Shown: positions 6,980-14,966 of the stretch, in pieces
Layout: each line of letters begins with the position of its first letter
Position numbering within the stretch: the first letter of the stretch is position 1
Assembly (NCBI GenBank): GCA_963582805.1
Contig: CAUZTZ010000035.1
Location: 1-19,935 of the forward strand
DNA from: GCA-2687515 sp963582805
GTDB lineage: Bacteria > Pseudomonadota > Alphaproteobacteria > Rhodospirillales > UBA2165
Length of the DNA: 19,935 bases
Reading direction: 5' to 3'
Notes under the pieces: generated by a model
What the model was told of the DNA's origin: nothing
Databases searched by the model: none
Seen by the model: only the letters and a program-made list of their open reading frames with translations
Made by a program: the position numbers and the translations under genes

Positions 6980-7990
6980 ATGGCTGAGATCGTTTACGGA
7001 TTTGGATCATCGCACGGCCCGTTGCTGTCCACGGCGCCGGAAAAATGGGACCTGCGCGCCCAGGCCGATAGGGAAAATCCGGCGCATCCGTTTCGCGGCG
7101 AATTCTACAATTACGAAGAGCTGCTGGAATTGCGTAAAGACGAAAATCTTGGCGCCCAAAACCAGCTTTCGGTGCGCGAAGGCCGCCATGCGCGCAACCA
7201 GAAACATATGGATGCGCTGGCCGAAAAAGTCGCCGAGGTGGATCCCGATATCATCGTCGTCGTCGGCGACGATCAGCACGAATGGTTCCAGGACGATATC
7301 CAGCCGTCGTTCACCGTCTTCCACGGCGACGAGGTGATCAATACCGCCCTCGATCAGGAAAAGCTCAAAACCATGCAGCCGGGGCTGGCGATCTCCATGC
7401 GCGCCAATCATCCCGATGTGGATCACACCTATCCGGTGCCGAGCGCCTTGTCCCGGGCCATTATCGAACAAGCCATCGAGGACGAGTTCGACATCGCCAC
7501 CTCGTCCGAGCATCCCACCAACGAGAAGGGGATAATCGGCGTCGGCCACGCAGTCGGCTTTATTTACCGGCGCATATTGCACGACAAGCCGGTGCCGGTG
7601 GTGCCGATCCTCTTGAACACGTTTTTTCCGCCCAACCAGCCGACGCCGCGGCGCTGTTATAAGTTCGGGCAAAGCATCGGGCGCGCCATCCAGGGCTGGA
7701 ACGGCGATAAGAAGGTGGCCATCTGCGCATCCGGCGGCATCAGCCATTTCGTCATCGACGAGGATTTCGACAACCGCATGCTCAAAGCCTTGCTCGAGCG
7801 CGACGAGGACACCATCTTCAACGAGCCCAACGCCATGTTCCGCTCGGGCACGTCGGAAACCAAAAACTGGATCACCGCGGCCGGCATTTTGTCGCAAACC
7901 AGCCTGCAAATGGACCTGTTGGATTACGTGCCCTGCTACCGCACCGAAGCCGGCACCGGTAACGCCATGGCCTTTGCCACCTGGACTTGA
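6980..7990 (+). CDS. Class III (LigB-type) extradiol ring-cleavage dioxygenase, catalytic subunit
   Basis: This has 336 residues, starting after AGGAG (6966-6970). The N-terminus MAEIVYGFGSSHGPLL carries H12, which aligns with the first iron-ligand His of protocatechuate 4,5-dioxygenase beta (LigB). IIVVVGDDQHEWF, VPVVPILLNTFFPPNQ and SGGISHFVIDEDFD (H255) are the standard LigB-family strands and loops. Candidates for the remaining iron ligand and acid-base His include H70/H76 and H189; I cannot assign them without alignment. The family inserts O2 next to a catechol-type diol using Fe(II). No LigA-like small subunit lies beside it, so it probably acts as a single chain. Its position after the Rieske genes suggests it opens a ring that they hydroxylate. 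Confidence 0.88.
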   Translation: MAEIVYGFGSSHGPLLSTAPEKWDLRAQADRENPAHPFRGEFYNYEELLELRKDENLGAQNQLSVREGRHARNQKHMDALAEKVAEVDPDIIVVVGDDQHEWFQDDIQPSFTVFHGDEVINTALDQEKLKTMQPGLAISMRANHPDVDHTYPVPSALSRAIIEQAIEDEFDIATSSEHPTNEKGIIGVGHAVGFIYRRILHDKPVPVVPILLNTFFPPNQPTPRRCYKFGQSIGRAIQGWNGDKKVAICASGGISHFVIDEDFDNRMLKALLERDEDTIFNEPNAMFRSGTSETKNWITAAGILSQTSLQMDLLDYVPCYRTEAGTGNAMAFATWT

Positions 7991-8013
7991 GCCAAAAACT
8001 AACACGTCCGTGA

Positions 8014-8059
8014 AGCGAAATACTGTTGCGGCTGTGCACAAGAGCGGCTAGCTTTCGCT
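8014..8059. repeat. Spaced 7-bp inverted repeat before the TAXI gene
   Basis: AGCGAAA (8014-8020) and TTTCGCT (8053-8059) are perfect inverted copies 32 nt apart in the 114-nt gap between the dioxygenase and the TAXI gene. It could be a regulator site or a weak stem. There is no T-tract, so a rho-independent terminator is unlikely. Confidence 0.3.
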
Positions 8060-8104
8060 CAGTCATTACAAATGTTTTAAATCGAAAATCCTTGGGAGGA
8101 AATC

Positions 8105-9064
8105 ATGCTTATCAGAACCACGATTCTATCCATCGGCGCCGCCGTCATGCTGGCCGGCACCGCGCACGCCCAGGCCGTCGGCATCGGCACCGGCCCGCAG
8201 GCCTCGCTCACCAACCGCATCGGCTCGGCCATCGCCAAGGTGATTGCCGATGGCGCCGGGCTCAACACCCGCGCCGTGCCGCATACCTCCAATTCCCAGC
8301 ACGCGCCTCTGGTTGAGCGCGGCACCCTGGCTTTCGGCGTCTCGTCGTCTGGCGATATCGTTGATGCCTTCGCCGGCAAAGGCGCTTTCAAGGGCCATGC
8401 CATCTCCTCAGATTGGGTCATAGCCAGCCGCATGGCGGCGTTGCCCGTGGGAACGCTGGTGCGCAAGGATTCGCCCTATCACAAACTGACCGACATGAAG
8501 GGCAAAAAATTTGCTTGCGGATTTACCGCCCAGAAAACCGTGTTGTCCATCCTCAATGCTTATCTCGGCAACGCAGGTATGTCGGCGGGCGATTTGAACT
8601 GTGTCAATGTTCCGAACACGACGGCGGGCACCGCGCAATTCCTCAAAGGCAATGTGGATGGCACGCCGTCTTCGCTTGGCGGCTCGCGTCTGCGCAGCGC
8701 CGCAGCCAAGGTGAACGGTATCCGTATCCTCAAAATGAACACGTCGCCGAAGGCGGTCGCGGCGATGCAGATGGCCTATCCGGGATCGTATTTGACCAAG
8801 TTGAGCCCGAAGGTAATCGGTGTTGATGGTGAAACCTGGACCATGGCATTTGATATGGTGCTGATGACCTCGACCAAAACTTCCGCCGAAGTGGTTTACA
8901 ATTCGGTCAAGGCCTTGCACGGCGGCAAAGCTGGTTTGATCAAAGTCTGGGGCGGTTTCCGGGGCTTCAAGCAGTCGGCCATGGCAGTGCAAATGGACGG
9001 CGTTGCGATCCATCCCGGCGCCCTGAAGTTCTATAAGGAAGTTGGCATCAAGGTCGCGAAATAA
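8105..9064 (+). CDS. TAXI-family TRAP transporter solute-binding protein
   Basis: This has 319 residues with a clear Sec signal peptide (cleavage at AHA22 before Q23) and a strong ribosome binding site (GGGAGGA, 8094-8100). The mature part begins VGIGTGPQASLTNRIGSAIAKVI and contains NSQHAPLVERGTLAFGVSSS, KGKKFACGFTAQKT and VDGTPSSLGGSRLR, the layout of TRAP-associated extracytoplasmic immunogenic (TAXI) proteins. These bind a small organic anion in the periplasm and hand it to a fused TRAP permease, encoded next. The context suggests the ligand is the cyclic acid degraded by the flanking oxygenases; this is inference. Confidence 0.92.
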   Translation: MLIRTTILSIGAAVMLAGTAHAQAVGIGTGPQASLTNRIGSAIAKVIADGAGLNTRAVPHTSNSQHAPLVERGTLAFGVSSSGDIVDAFAGKGAFKGHAISSDWVIASRMAALPVGTLVRKDSPYHKLTDMKGKKFACGFTAQKTVLSILNAYLGNAGMSAGDLNCVNVPNTTAGTAQFLKGNVDGTPSSLGGSRLRSAAAKVNGIRILKMNTSPKAVAAMQMAYPGSYLTKLSPKVIGVDGETWTMAFDMVLMTSTKTSAEVVYNSVKALHGGKAGLIKVWGGFRGFKQSAMAVQMDGVAIHPGALKFYKEVGIKVAK

Positions 9065-9094
9065 CGCGCCCAATTCTTGATCTCAAATACATTT

Positions 9095-9133
9095 TTGCGG
9101 CGGCTAGGTTCCAAGAATACCTAGCCGCCGCAA
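9095..9133 (+). terminator. Intercistronic 15-bp hairpin between binding protein and permease genes
   Basis: Bases 9095-9109 and 9119-9133 pair perfectly (15 bp, core GCGGCGGCTAGGT), with a 9-nt loop. A T5 run lies before the stem, and only TTT follows it. It is therefore better read as a partial terminator or mRNA 3'-end stabiliser than as a full terminator. Such hairpins commonly let a binding protein be made in excess over its permease. Confidence 0.75.
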
Positions 9134-9151
9134 TTTAAAAACTATATCCCC

Positions 9152-11128
9152 GTGAGACTGGCTGATTCACTTTACAGCAACGAAGCCGACCGGATATCGC
9201 CGGCCGGCCCTCCGCTGCGCACGTTCATCATCGGGCTCGGCGTGTTGTTGGTCATTGCCTCCATCTTCCGGTCTCTTGATCTCTACCGCTCCATATTCGC
9301 TCTTCAATTATATGACGAGCAATTCCTGTTCCCGATGATCGGCGTCGGCCTTTTGCTAACCTTCGTCCATATACCCTACAACTACGGTAAACGGTCCGGG
9401 CCGGTGCCGTGGTACGATTGGCTGGGCGGATTCAGTGGGCTTGCCGCCTGCATCTATCTGTCTGCAAATTACGCCCGGCTCGCCGACGAGGTCGTTTATC
9501 AACCTTTCGACGCAGTGTTCTGCGCCATCATAATATTGTTTCTTTGCGCCGAGGGATTGCGTCGGACGGTCGGCATGGTGCTGCTTTCGGTCCTCGTATT
9601 CTTTATTCTGTTCGGCGTCGCCGGCGAGTATATACCCGGCCGCCTCCAAGGCCAGATGATCGAGTTTGGCGATCTGGTCACTTACTTGACATTCGATACC
9701 AATGCGCTGATGGGGTTGCCCACCAAGATCGTGACCACGGTTGTGGTGGCCTTCCTGCTGATGGCGTCGCTGATGCAGCGCTCGGGCGCCGGAGAATTTC
9801 TCAACGATATTGCGATTTCGCTGATGGGGCGCTACCGGGGCGGCGCCGCCAAGGTGGCGATCACGGCTTCGTCCCTGTTCGGCTCCATTTCCGGCTCCAC
9901 CGTCGCCAATGTGATGTCGACGGGCGCCATCACCATTCCGCTGATGAAGCGCGGCGGCTATTCCAATACTTCTGCCGGCGCCATCGAAGCGGTGGCCTCC
10001 ACCGGCGGTCAATTGATGCCGCCGGTGATGGGCGCCGTTGCCTTTCTTATGGCCGAGGACTTGGAAGTGGAATACCGGGTAGTCGCCATCGCCGCTCTGG
10101 TACCCAGCTTTCTCTATTATGTGGGCCTGTTTGTGCAGGCTGATCTGGAAGCCGCGAAGGAAGGCATATCACGGGTCGATGAGGCGCTCATTCCCAAATT
10201 CTGGACCGTCGTGCGCCAGGGTTGGATATTTGTTATTCCCTTCGCCATTCTGATCATCGGTTTGTTTTGGCTCAATTTCGAACCGGAAGAAGCGGCCTTG
10301 GACGGCTGCGTTGCGCTGATCGTGCTCGGGCTGGCATTCGGCTACAAGGGGCGCCGGATGAGCCTCAAGGACATCTTCTGGTCGGTCGCCGAGACCGGCG
10401 TCCTGGTGATCGATCTGGTGATGATCGGCGCCGCCGTCGGCATGATCATCGGTATCCTCGCCAAGTCGGGGTTAGGCTTCGCGCTGACCCTGGTCCTGTC
10501 GCAACTGGGCGAGGGCAATTTCGGGCTGCTTTTGCTGCTGGCCGCCCTCGTCTGCATCATTCTCGGCATGGGCATGCCGACCATCGGCGTCTATGTGCTG
10601 GTCTCAGCACTGGTGGCGCCGTCGATGGTCGAAGTTGGCGTCACGCCCATGGCGGCGCATATGTACGTTCTCTATTTCGGCATGCTGTCATTCATTACCC
10701 CACCCATTGCAATCGCCGCGTTTGCGGCGGCCAAGCTCGCTGGAAGTCACCCCATGAGCACCGGATGGGCGGCCACCCGTTTCGGCTGGTCGGCGTTTGT
10801 CGTGCCGGTATTGTTTGTCTTCTCGCCGAGCCTCCTTTTGGACGGCACGCCGCTGGATTTGCTCCACGATATCAGTACCGCCGTTGCCGGGGTGTGGCTG
10901 GTGTCGGTCGCCATTGTCGGGTATTTCCGGCGCCGGCTGGCTATGTATATGCGCCTCATATTTGCGGTCACGGGCTTTCTGCTTTTGATCCCGGCAACCA
11001 TGTTCGCCGGCGCCGGCTGGACCGATCTGGCCGGCCTGGCGATCGGCATAGTGATTGTTGGCCGCGAGTTTTCGGTTCCGAAATCCGCGCCGGCGCCCGC
11101 CTATCAGCCCGGCGGCGGCGGCGAATAA
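9152..11128 (+). CDS. TRAP transporter fused permease (DctQ-DctM type), TAXI partner
   Basis: This has 658 residues, the normal size for a fused 4TM+12TM TRAP permease in the inner membrane. The N-terminal part (about 25-165) holds the small-subunit helices (RTFIIGLGVLLVIASIF and later). The large subunit follows, with SLFGSISGSTVANV at about 241-254, GGQLMPPVMGAVAFLMAE, GMGMPTIGVYVLVSALVAP at about 472-490 and MLSFITPPIAIAAFAAAKLAG. It couples Na+ or H+ flow to import of the ligand delivered by the TAXI protein. The start is GTG 9152, 19 nt after the hairpin, with no clear ribosome binding site; there is no better in-frame start before the first helix. Confidence 0.92.
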   Translation: MRLADSLYSNEADRISPAGPPLRTFIIGLGVLLVIASIFRSLDLYRSIFALQLYDEQFLFPMIGVGLLLTFVHIPYNYGKRSGPVPWYDWLGGFSGLAACIYLSANYARLADEVVYQPFDAVFCAIIILFLCAEGLRRTVGMVLLSVLVFFILFGVAGEYIPGRLQGQMIEFGDLVTYLTFDTNALMGLPTKIVTTVVVAFLLMASLMQRSGAGEFLNDIAISLMGRYRGGAAKVAITASSLFGSISGSTVANVMSTGAITIPLMKRGGYSNTSAGAIEAVASTGGQLMPPVMGAVAFLMAEDLEVEYRVVAIAALVPSFLYYVGLFVQADLEAAKEGISRVDEALIPKFWTVVRQGWIFVIPFAILIIGLFWLNFEPEEAALDGCVALIVLGLAFGYKGRRMSLKDIFWSVAETGVLVIDLVMIGAAVGMIIGILAKSGLGFALTLVLSQLGEGNFGLLLLLAALVCIILGMGMPTIGVYVLVSALVAPSMVEVGVTPMAAHMYVLYFGMLSFITPPIAIAAFAAAKLAGSHPMSTGWAATRFGWSAFVVPVLFVFSPSLLLDGTPLDLLHDISTAVAGVWLVSVAIVGYFRRRLAMYMRLIFAVTGFLLLIPATMFAGAGWTDLAGLAIGIVIVGREFSVPKSAPAPAYQPGGGGE

Positions 11129-11169
11129 AGTCCTTCGGATTTCCCGCTAATATTATGGAGACTTGGACC

Positions 11170-11292
11170 ATGGCCAAAGCCGTATGCAATGGCGCGGCCA
11201 TCGCCCGGACCGATGAAATCGCCCATGTGGAAGGCGACGCCTATTTCCCGATTGCCGACATCGATCCGGCGCGGCTTGAAAAAACCGAATAG
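11170..11292 (+). CDS. Short DUF427-like ORF, apparently truncated
   Basis: MAKAVCNGAAIARTDEIAHV, then EGDAYFPIADIDPARLEKTE and a stop, gives 40 residues. This matches the N-terminal half of DUF427 domains (W/CNG..., V.EG..YFP..D), which normally continue with a CPWKG-type strand and reach about 90 residues. Nothing like that half occurs in the 47 nt before the next gene. GGAG (11157-11160) lies 9 nt before ATG 11170; an in-frame ATG at 11155 is also possible. It may be a remnant or a small single-repeat version. It shares the cluster's direction and spacing. Confidence 0.6.
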   Translation: MAKAVCNGAAIARTDEIAHVEGDAYFPIADIDPARLEKTE

Positions 11293-11339
11293 CGGCTTAA
11301 AATAAATGGCGCCACATCAAGGCTTATCTGGGGGAATTT

Positions 11340-12536
11340 ATGCAAGTTATCGTATTCGATCTGTTGCCTTACGGGGAGCATCTGGACCATCTGAAGGTGG
11401 GCACCGAATTGCCGCACCCGCTGCACAAGAAGCACTTCAAATCCGAGGTCGCGGTCAAAACCTACGCCGAGCATCTGGATGCCTGGGAAGAGCTCGACCG
11501 GCTGGGCTATGATGGCGTCGGCTTCAACGAGCATCATACCAGCCCCTACGGGCTGATGAATTCGCCCAACCTGATGGCGGCGGCGGCGGCGCAGCGGACC
11601 AAGAACATCAAGTTTCTGATCTACGGCAATCTCTTGCCCCTGCATCAGCCCCTGCGCCTGGCCGAGGAATTGGCGATGATCGATTGCCTGTCCGAGGGGC
11701 GCCTGATTTCCGGCGTGGCGCGCGGCATTCCACGGGAATATGTGGTGCACAACGTGCCCATGTCCGAAAGCCGCGCCCGCTTCGAAGAAGCCTATGAGAT
11801 CATCTTGAAAGCCTGGACCGAGGAGGCGTTCACCTACGAAGGCAAGTTCTGGTCCTACAAGAACGTCTCCATCTGGCCGCGCCCGGTGCAGGAGCCGCAT
11901 CCGCCCATCTGGGTGCCGATAACCGGCTCCAAGGAATCCATCGAATGGGCGGGCAAGCACAATATTCCGATCACGCCGGGCGGCGGCTCACCTGGCCTGC
12001 GTGAAGACATCATCATCTATTACGCCAAATGCCTGGCCGCGAACGGCCACAAGATCACGCCCGAGCATCTGAATTTTCCGATGAATGTCTATATTGCGGA
12101 TTCCAAAGCCCAGGCGGTGAAGGAGGCGGGGCCGTATCATCTCTATTTCAACCGCACCCTGTTTAGCCACGGCAACGTGACCGAGACCAATTTACAGCGC
12201 AAAGACGGTTATGTGACTGAATCTGCCTCCGATTATGTTCGCCCGGAAAATCGCCAGACGGCGCAGCGCAACCGCGCCGATTTCCGCAACATGACCATGG
12301 ACGATGTGGAGCGCATGGCCGAGAACGCGCCCTGGGGCACGCCCGAAGAAGTAACCGAGCGCATTATCCAGACGGCGGAACACGCGGGCGCCAATATTGT
12401 GCAGATCAGCCTCAACCGGGGCGCCATGCCGCACGAAATGTTTATGGAACAAATTCGCCGGTTCGCCGACAAAGTCTTGCCGGCGGTGCAGGCGCATCAG
12501 ATCAAAAGCGTTCCCCTGGCGGACGCCGCCGCCTGA
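11340..12536 (+). CDS. Luciferase-like (LLM class) flavin-dependent monooxygenase
   Basis: This has 398 residues and starts 6 nt after a GGGGGAA ribosome binding site. MQVIVFDLLPYGEH opens the TIM barrel, and FNEHHTSPYG (N63, E64, H65, H66) is the signature of bacterial-luciferase-like enzymes. KNIKFLIYGNLLPLHQPLRL and SEGRLISGVARGIPREY are the usual flavin-binding and substrate-side blocks, and WVPITGSKESIEWAGKHNIP follows. Members use reduced FMN and O2 to oxidise diverse substrates, including ring or C-S/C-N monooxygenation. The reduced flavin must come from a reductase not present here. Its place at the end of the catabolic cluster suggests a step on the same substrate. Confidence 0.9.
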   Translation: MQVIVFDLLPYGEHLDHLKVGTELPHPLHKKHFKSEVAVKTYAEHLDAWEELDRLGYDGVGFNEHHTSPYGLMNSPNLMAAAAAQRTKNIKFLIYGNLLPLHQPLRLAEELAMIDCLSEGRLISGVARGIPREYVVHNVPMSESRARFEEAYEIILKAWTEEAFTYEGKFWSYKNVSIWPRPVQEPHPPIWVPITGSKESIEWAGKHNIPITPGGGSPGLREDIIIYYAKCLAANGHKITPEHLNFPMNVYIADSKAQAVKEAGPYHLYFNRTLFSHGNVTETNLQRKDGYVTESASDYVRPENRQTAQRNRADFRNMTMDDVERMAENAPWGTPEEVTERIIQTAEHAGANIVQISLNRGAMPHEMFMEQIRRFADKVLPAVQAHQIKSVPLADAAA

Positions 12537-12569
12537 CCGGCAGCGGCATGGCTGGCCACGGGCCGGAAG

Positions 12570-12779
12570 TTATTCCGGGGCGCTCAAATTGTCGGCGGCG
12601 GGACGTCCGTCTCTGCCATCGACAAGTTCGTAGTTGATTTTCTGCCCTTCCTGGAGCGAGCCGAGGCCCGCCCGTTCGACGGCCGAAATGTGCACGAAAA
12701 CGTCTTTGTCACCCTCGTCGGGTTCGATGAAGCCAAATCCCTTGGTCGGATTAAACCATTTTACTGTTCCGGAACTCAT
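12570..12779 (-). CDS. csp: Cold-shock domain protein (CspA family)
   Basis: MSSGTVKWFNPTKGFGFIEP begins a 69-residue single cold-shock domain. RNP1 is KGFGFI (13-18) and RNP2 is VFVHIS (27-32), the aromatic nucleic-acid-binding surface. It binds single-stranded RNA and DNA as a chaperone in the cytoplasm. The start is ATG 12779, because AAGGAG (complement of 12786-12791) lies 6 nt upstream; an in-frame TTG two codons earlier would overlap that spacing. It is convergent with the monooxygenase gene (33 nt between stops) and unrelated to the catabolic cluster. Confidence 0.93.
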   Translation of the reverse strand: MSSGTVKWFNPTKGFGFIEPDEGDKDVFVHISAVERAGLGSLQEGQKINYELVDGRDGRPAADNLSAPE

Positions 12780-13022
12780 GAACAACTCCTTGAAGCACTT
12801 GCTGCAATTATCCCCCAGGCGGTGAATTTGTTAACGCCTGAACACGGGGTTTATCCTACCATTTTGATCAAATATTAAAAGAAAATTTCACGAAACCGCT
12901 GTCGCCGGGTTTTCAGACAACAGCGAAAATCGGCGAAAAACGCCGGAAATACAACGCGAAACGCCACAATTTGAAATTATACAAGACTTGGCGGGCCGCG
13001 CCGCCGGGTGTAGCTTTTGCCC
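12780..13022. other. Divergent intergenic region (csp / aldo-keto reductase)
   Basis: This 243-nt AT-richer gap holds the leader of the cold-shock gene and the promoters of both neighbours. I see a small CGGCG-aaaaa-CGCCG hairpin (12931-12945) but no promoter pair good enough to call. Leaders of cold-shock genes are often long and structured. Confidence 0.5.
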
Positions 13023-14006
13023 ATGAAAATGAAAATAATCGGCAACGGCGCCCTCGAAGTCTCGGCCATCGGATTGGGCTGCATGGGCATGTCGGGCGCT
13101 TATGGCCCCGCCGATGATGCCGGCTCCATTGCCGCGATCCACCGCGCCATCGAGCTTGGCGTAAATTTTCTGGATACCTCGGTCAGTTACGGGTCGGGCC
13201 ATAATCAGGAATTGATCGGCAAGGCGCTGAAAGGCAAACGGGACGTGGTCATTGTCCATTCCAAGTTCGGCGTGCAGCGCGATGCACGCGGCAACCAGAC
13301 CGGCATGTCATCGTCGCCCGAAACCGCGCGCTTAAATTGCGAGGAAAGTCTGGTCCGCTTCGGCTTCGATTATATCGATATCTGGTGCCCGTCGCGGCCC
13401 GATGCAAAGGTGCCCATCGAAGACACCATCGGCGAAATGACGCGCCTCAAAGACGAAGGCAAAATCCGCCATATGGGTTTGTCGGAAGCCGGCCCCGGCT
13501 TTATCCGCACCGCCGCTGCGGTGCATCCGCTGGTCAGCCTGCAGATGGAATATTCGCTTATGTCCCGGGACGCCGAAGCCGTGCATGTGGCGCTCTGCGA
13601 AGAGCTTGGCATGGGCATTATGGGCTACAGCGTGTTCGCAAAAGGGCTTTTGGCGGGCGCCTTTACCGGCGGTGAAGCCGTGGTTGGCGATTACCGGTCC
13701 AAGTCGGAACGTTTTCAAAGTGGCAACTTCGAGAAAAACCTGGCCTTGAGCGAACCGGTTCGCGATCTGGCGGCGGAGCGGGGTGCGAGCATGGCGCAAA
13801 TCGCCATTGCCTGGGTCCTGAACAAGGGCGGCCCGATAATCCCGTTTCCGGGCGCCAAAAGCGTCGCCCATCTCGAAGACAATGTGAAGGCCTTGGAGAT
13901 CGATCTGACGGCGGCGGAGGTCCAGCGCCTGGACGATGTTTTTCCGCCCGGCGCCGCCGCCGGCGGGCGCTATCCGGCGGCCTTGCTCGCCGCCTGGCAG
14001 CAATAG
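13023..14006 (+). CDS. Aldo/keto reductase with Ser at the catalytic His position
   Basis: This 327-residue TIM-barrel protein has the family opening (LEVSAIGLGCMGMSGAYGP), D51 in FLDTS, Y56 in SYGSGHN, K81 in HSKFG, the KIRHMGLSEA strand and the NADP-binding C-terminus (GGPIIPFPGAKSVAHLEDN). The usual YIDLY-Q-H-R block reads YIDIWCPSRPD, so the tetrad His is replaced by S124. His helps bind and polarise the carbonyl, so activity may be weak or specialised. ATG 13023 has no strong ribosome binding site; ATG 13029 is an alternative. The following hydrolase gene starts 16 nt after the stop, so the two are probably co-transcribed. Confidence 0.88.
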   Translation: MKMKIIGNGALEVSAIGLGCMGMSGAYGPADDAGSIAAIHRAIELGVNFLDTSVSYGSGHNQELIGKALKGKRDVVIVHSKFGVQRDARGNQTGMSSSPETARLNCEESLVRFGFDYIDIWCPSRPDAKVPIEDTIGEMTRLKDEGKIRHMGLSEAGPGFIRTAAAVHPLVSLQMEYSLMSRDAEAVHVALCEELGMGIMGYSVFAKGLLAGAFTGGEAVVGDYRSKSERFQSGNFEKNLALSEPVRDLAAERGASMAQIAIAWVLNKGGPIIPFPGAKSVAHLEDNVKALEIDLTAAEVQRLDDVFPPGAAAGGRYPAALLAAWQQ

Positions 14007-14022
14007 CAGCGCCCATCCTGCC

Positions 14023-14838
14023 ATGGCCACCATCCAATCGGGACCGTTCACCACCGCCTATGACGATGCCGGGTCCGGCGCGCCGGTGATTTTGCTGCAT
14101 TGCTCGTCCAGCACCCGCGGCCAGTGGCGCGCGCTTGGCGAAACCCTGGCGGCCGATTTCCACGTGATGGCGCCCGACCTGCTTGGCTATGGCGACAGCG
14201 GCAAATGGCAAGGCGATGCGGCCGATCTGATCCGCACAGAGGCGGCGACGGTGCGCAGCCTGTTGGCCACCAACAATGCACCGCTGCATCTGGTCGGCCA
14301 TTCCTGGGGCGCCGCCGTGGCGCTCAGCTTCGCTTGCCAATATCCGGGCGCCCTCAAAAGCCTGACCCTGATCGAGCCGGTGGCCGGCTGGCTGCTTGCC
14401 GGCAGTGCCCACCGGGACGCCTACGCCGAACTGAAATCCATCGCCGATTTTTTCCGCACGTCTTTCCGCGCTGGTCAGCCTGAAGCCGGGGCGCGTCATT
14501 ATTTGGAATATTGGAGCGGGCCGGGCGCCTGGGACGCTATGGCGGAAGGGCTTCGCGGCTACGTGCTGGCGACGGCGGAAAAGACCCACCACGAGTTCGC
14601 CGCCATCTTTGATCCGGTCAACGCCGCTGCGCCCCTGGACCGCATCGGCGCGCCGGCATTATTGCTGCATGGGGCTGATACCCGCGCTCCCACCATAAGT
14701 ATCTTGAAAATTCTGGACGCCGGCCTCTGCAACACCCGCGTGGCCGCCATCCCCGGCGCCGGTCACATGTCGCCGATCACCCACCGGGACCTGGTCAACG
14801 CCGAGATCGTCCGCCACATAACGGCGCATGCGGGCTAG
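14023..14838 (+). CDS. Alpha/beta-fold hydrolase
   Basis: This has 271 residues. The nucleophile elbow is GHSWG (S94), the probable acid is D219 in LLLHGADTRAP, and the base is H248 in PGAGHMSP, giving a complete triad. VILLHCSSSTRGQW carries the oxyanion-hole region and FHVMAPDLLGYGDSG the following strand. The cap domain (about 120-195) is generic, so esterase, lactonase and C-C hydrolase of ring-fission products are all possible; the neighbouring extradiol dioxygenase favours the last only by context. The start ATG 14023 fits the domain; upstream in-frame codons overlap the reductase gene. Confidence 0.88.
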   Translation: MATIQSGPFTTAYDDAGSGAPVILLHCSSSTRGQWRALGETLAADFHVMAPDLLGYGDSGKWQGDAADLIRTEAATVRSLLATNNAPLHLVGHSWGAAVALSFACQYPGALKSLTLIEPVAGWLLAGSAHRDAYAELKSIADFFRTSFRAGQPEAGARHYLEYWSGPGAWDAMAEGLRGYVLATAEKTHHEFAAIFDPVNAAAPLDRIGAPALLLHGADTRAPTISILKILDAGLCNTRVAAIPGAGHMSPITHRDLVNAEIVRHITAHAG

Positions 14839-14854
14839 CCGTTTAGGCCGCAAT

Positions 14855-14921
14855 AGTTTCGGGACCGTATACTAAATTATGGTTATAATATTTCAATAAT
14901 TTAGTATACGGTCCCGAAACT
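14855..14921. repeat. Perfect 26-bp inverted repeat with 15-nt loop at a convergent junction
   Basis: Bases 14855-14880 and 14896-14921 are exact reverse complements (left arm begins AGTTTCGGGACCGTATAC). The loop is AT-rich (14881-14895). It lies between the stops of the hydrolase (14838) and the minus-strand aldolase (14967). It could act as a bidirectional terminator, although no T-tract follows either arm. The perfection and length also fit a very small palindromic mobile element. Confidence 0.9.
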
Positions 14922-14939
14922 CGCGACCGAAACTCGCGA
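14914..14939. repeat. 13-bp perfect tandem duplication
   Basis: CCGAAACTCGCGA occurs at 14914-14926 and again at 14927-14939 with no gap. The first copy overlaps the end of the right arm of the 26-bp inverted repeat. Confidence 0.85.
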
Positions 14940-14966
14940 TGCAAACGCGGCTTTGTAATCAGGCGT

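Noticed and set aside
14855..14921. Ordinary rho-independent terminator
   Set aside because: No U-tract follows either arm, and the stem is unusually long and perfect. It is kept as a repeat with terminator function possible.
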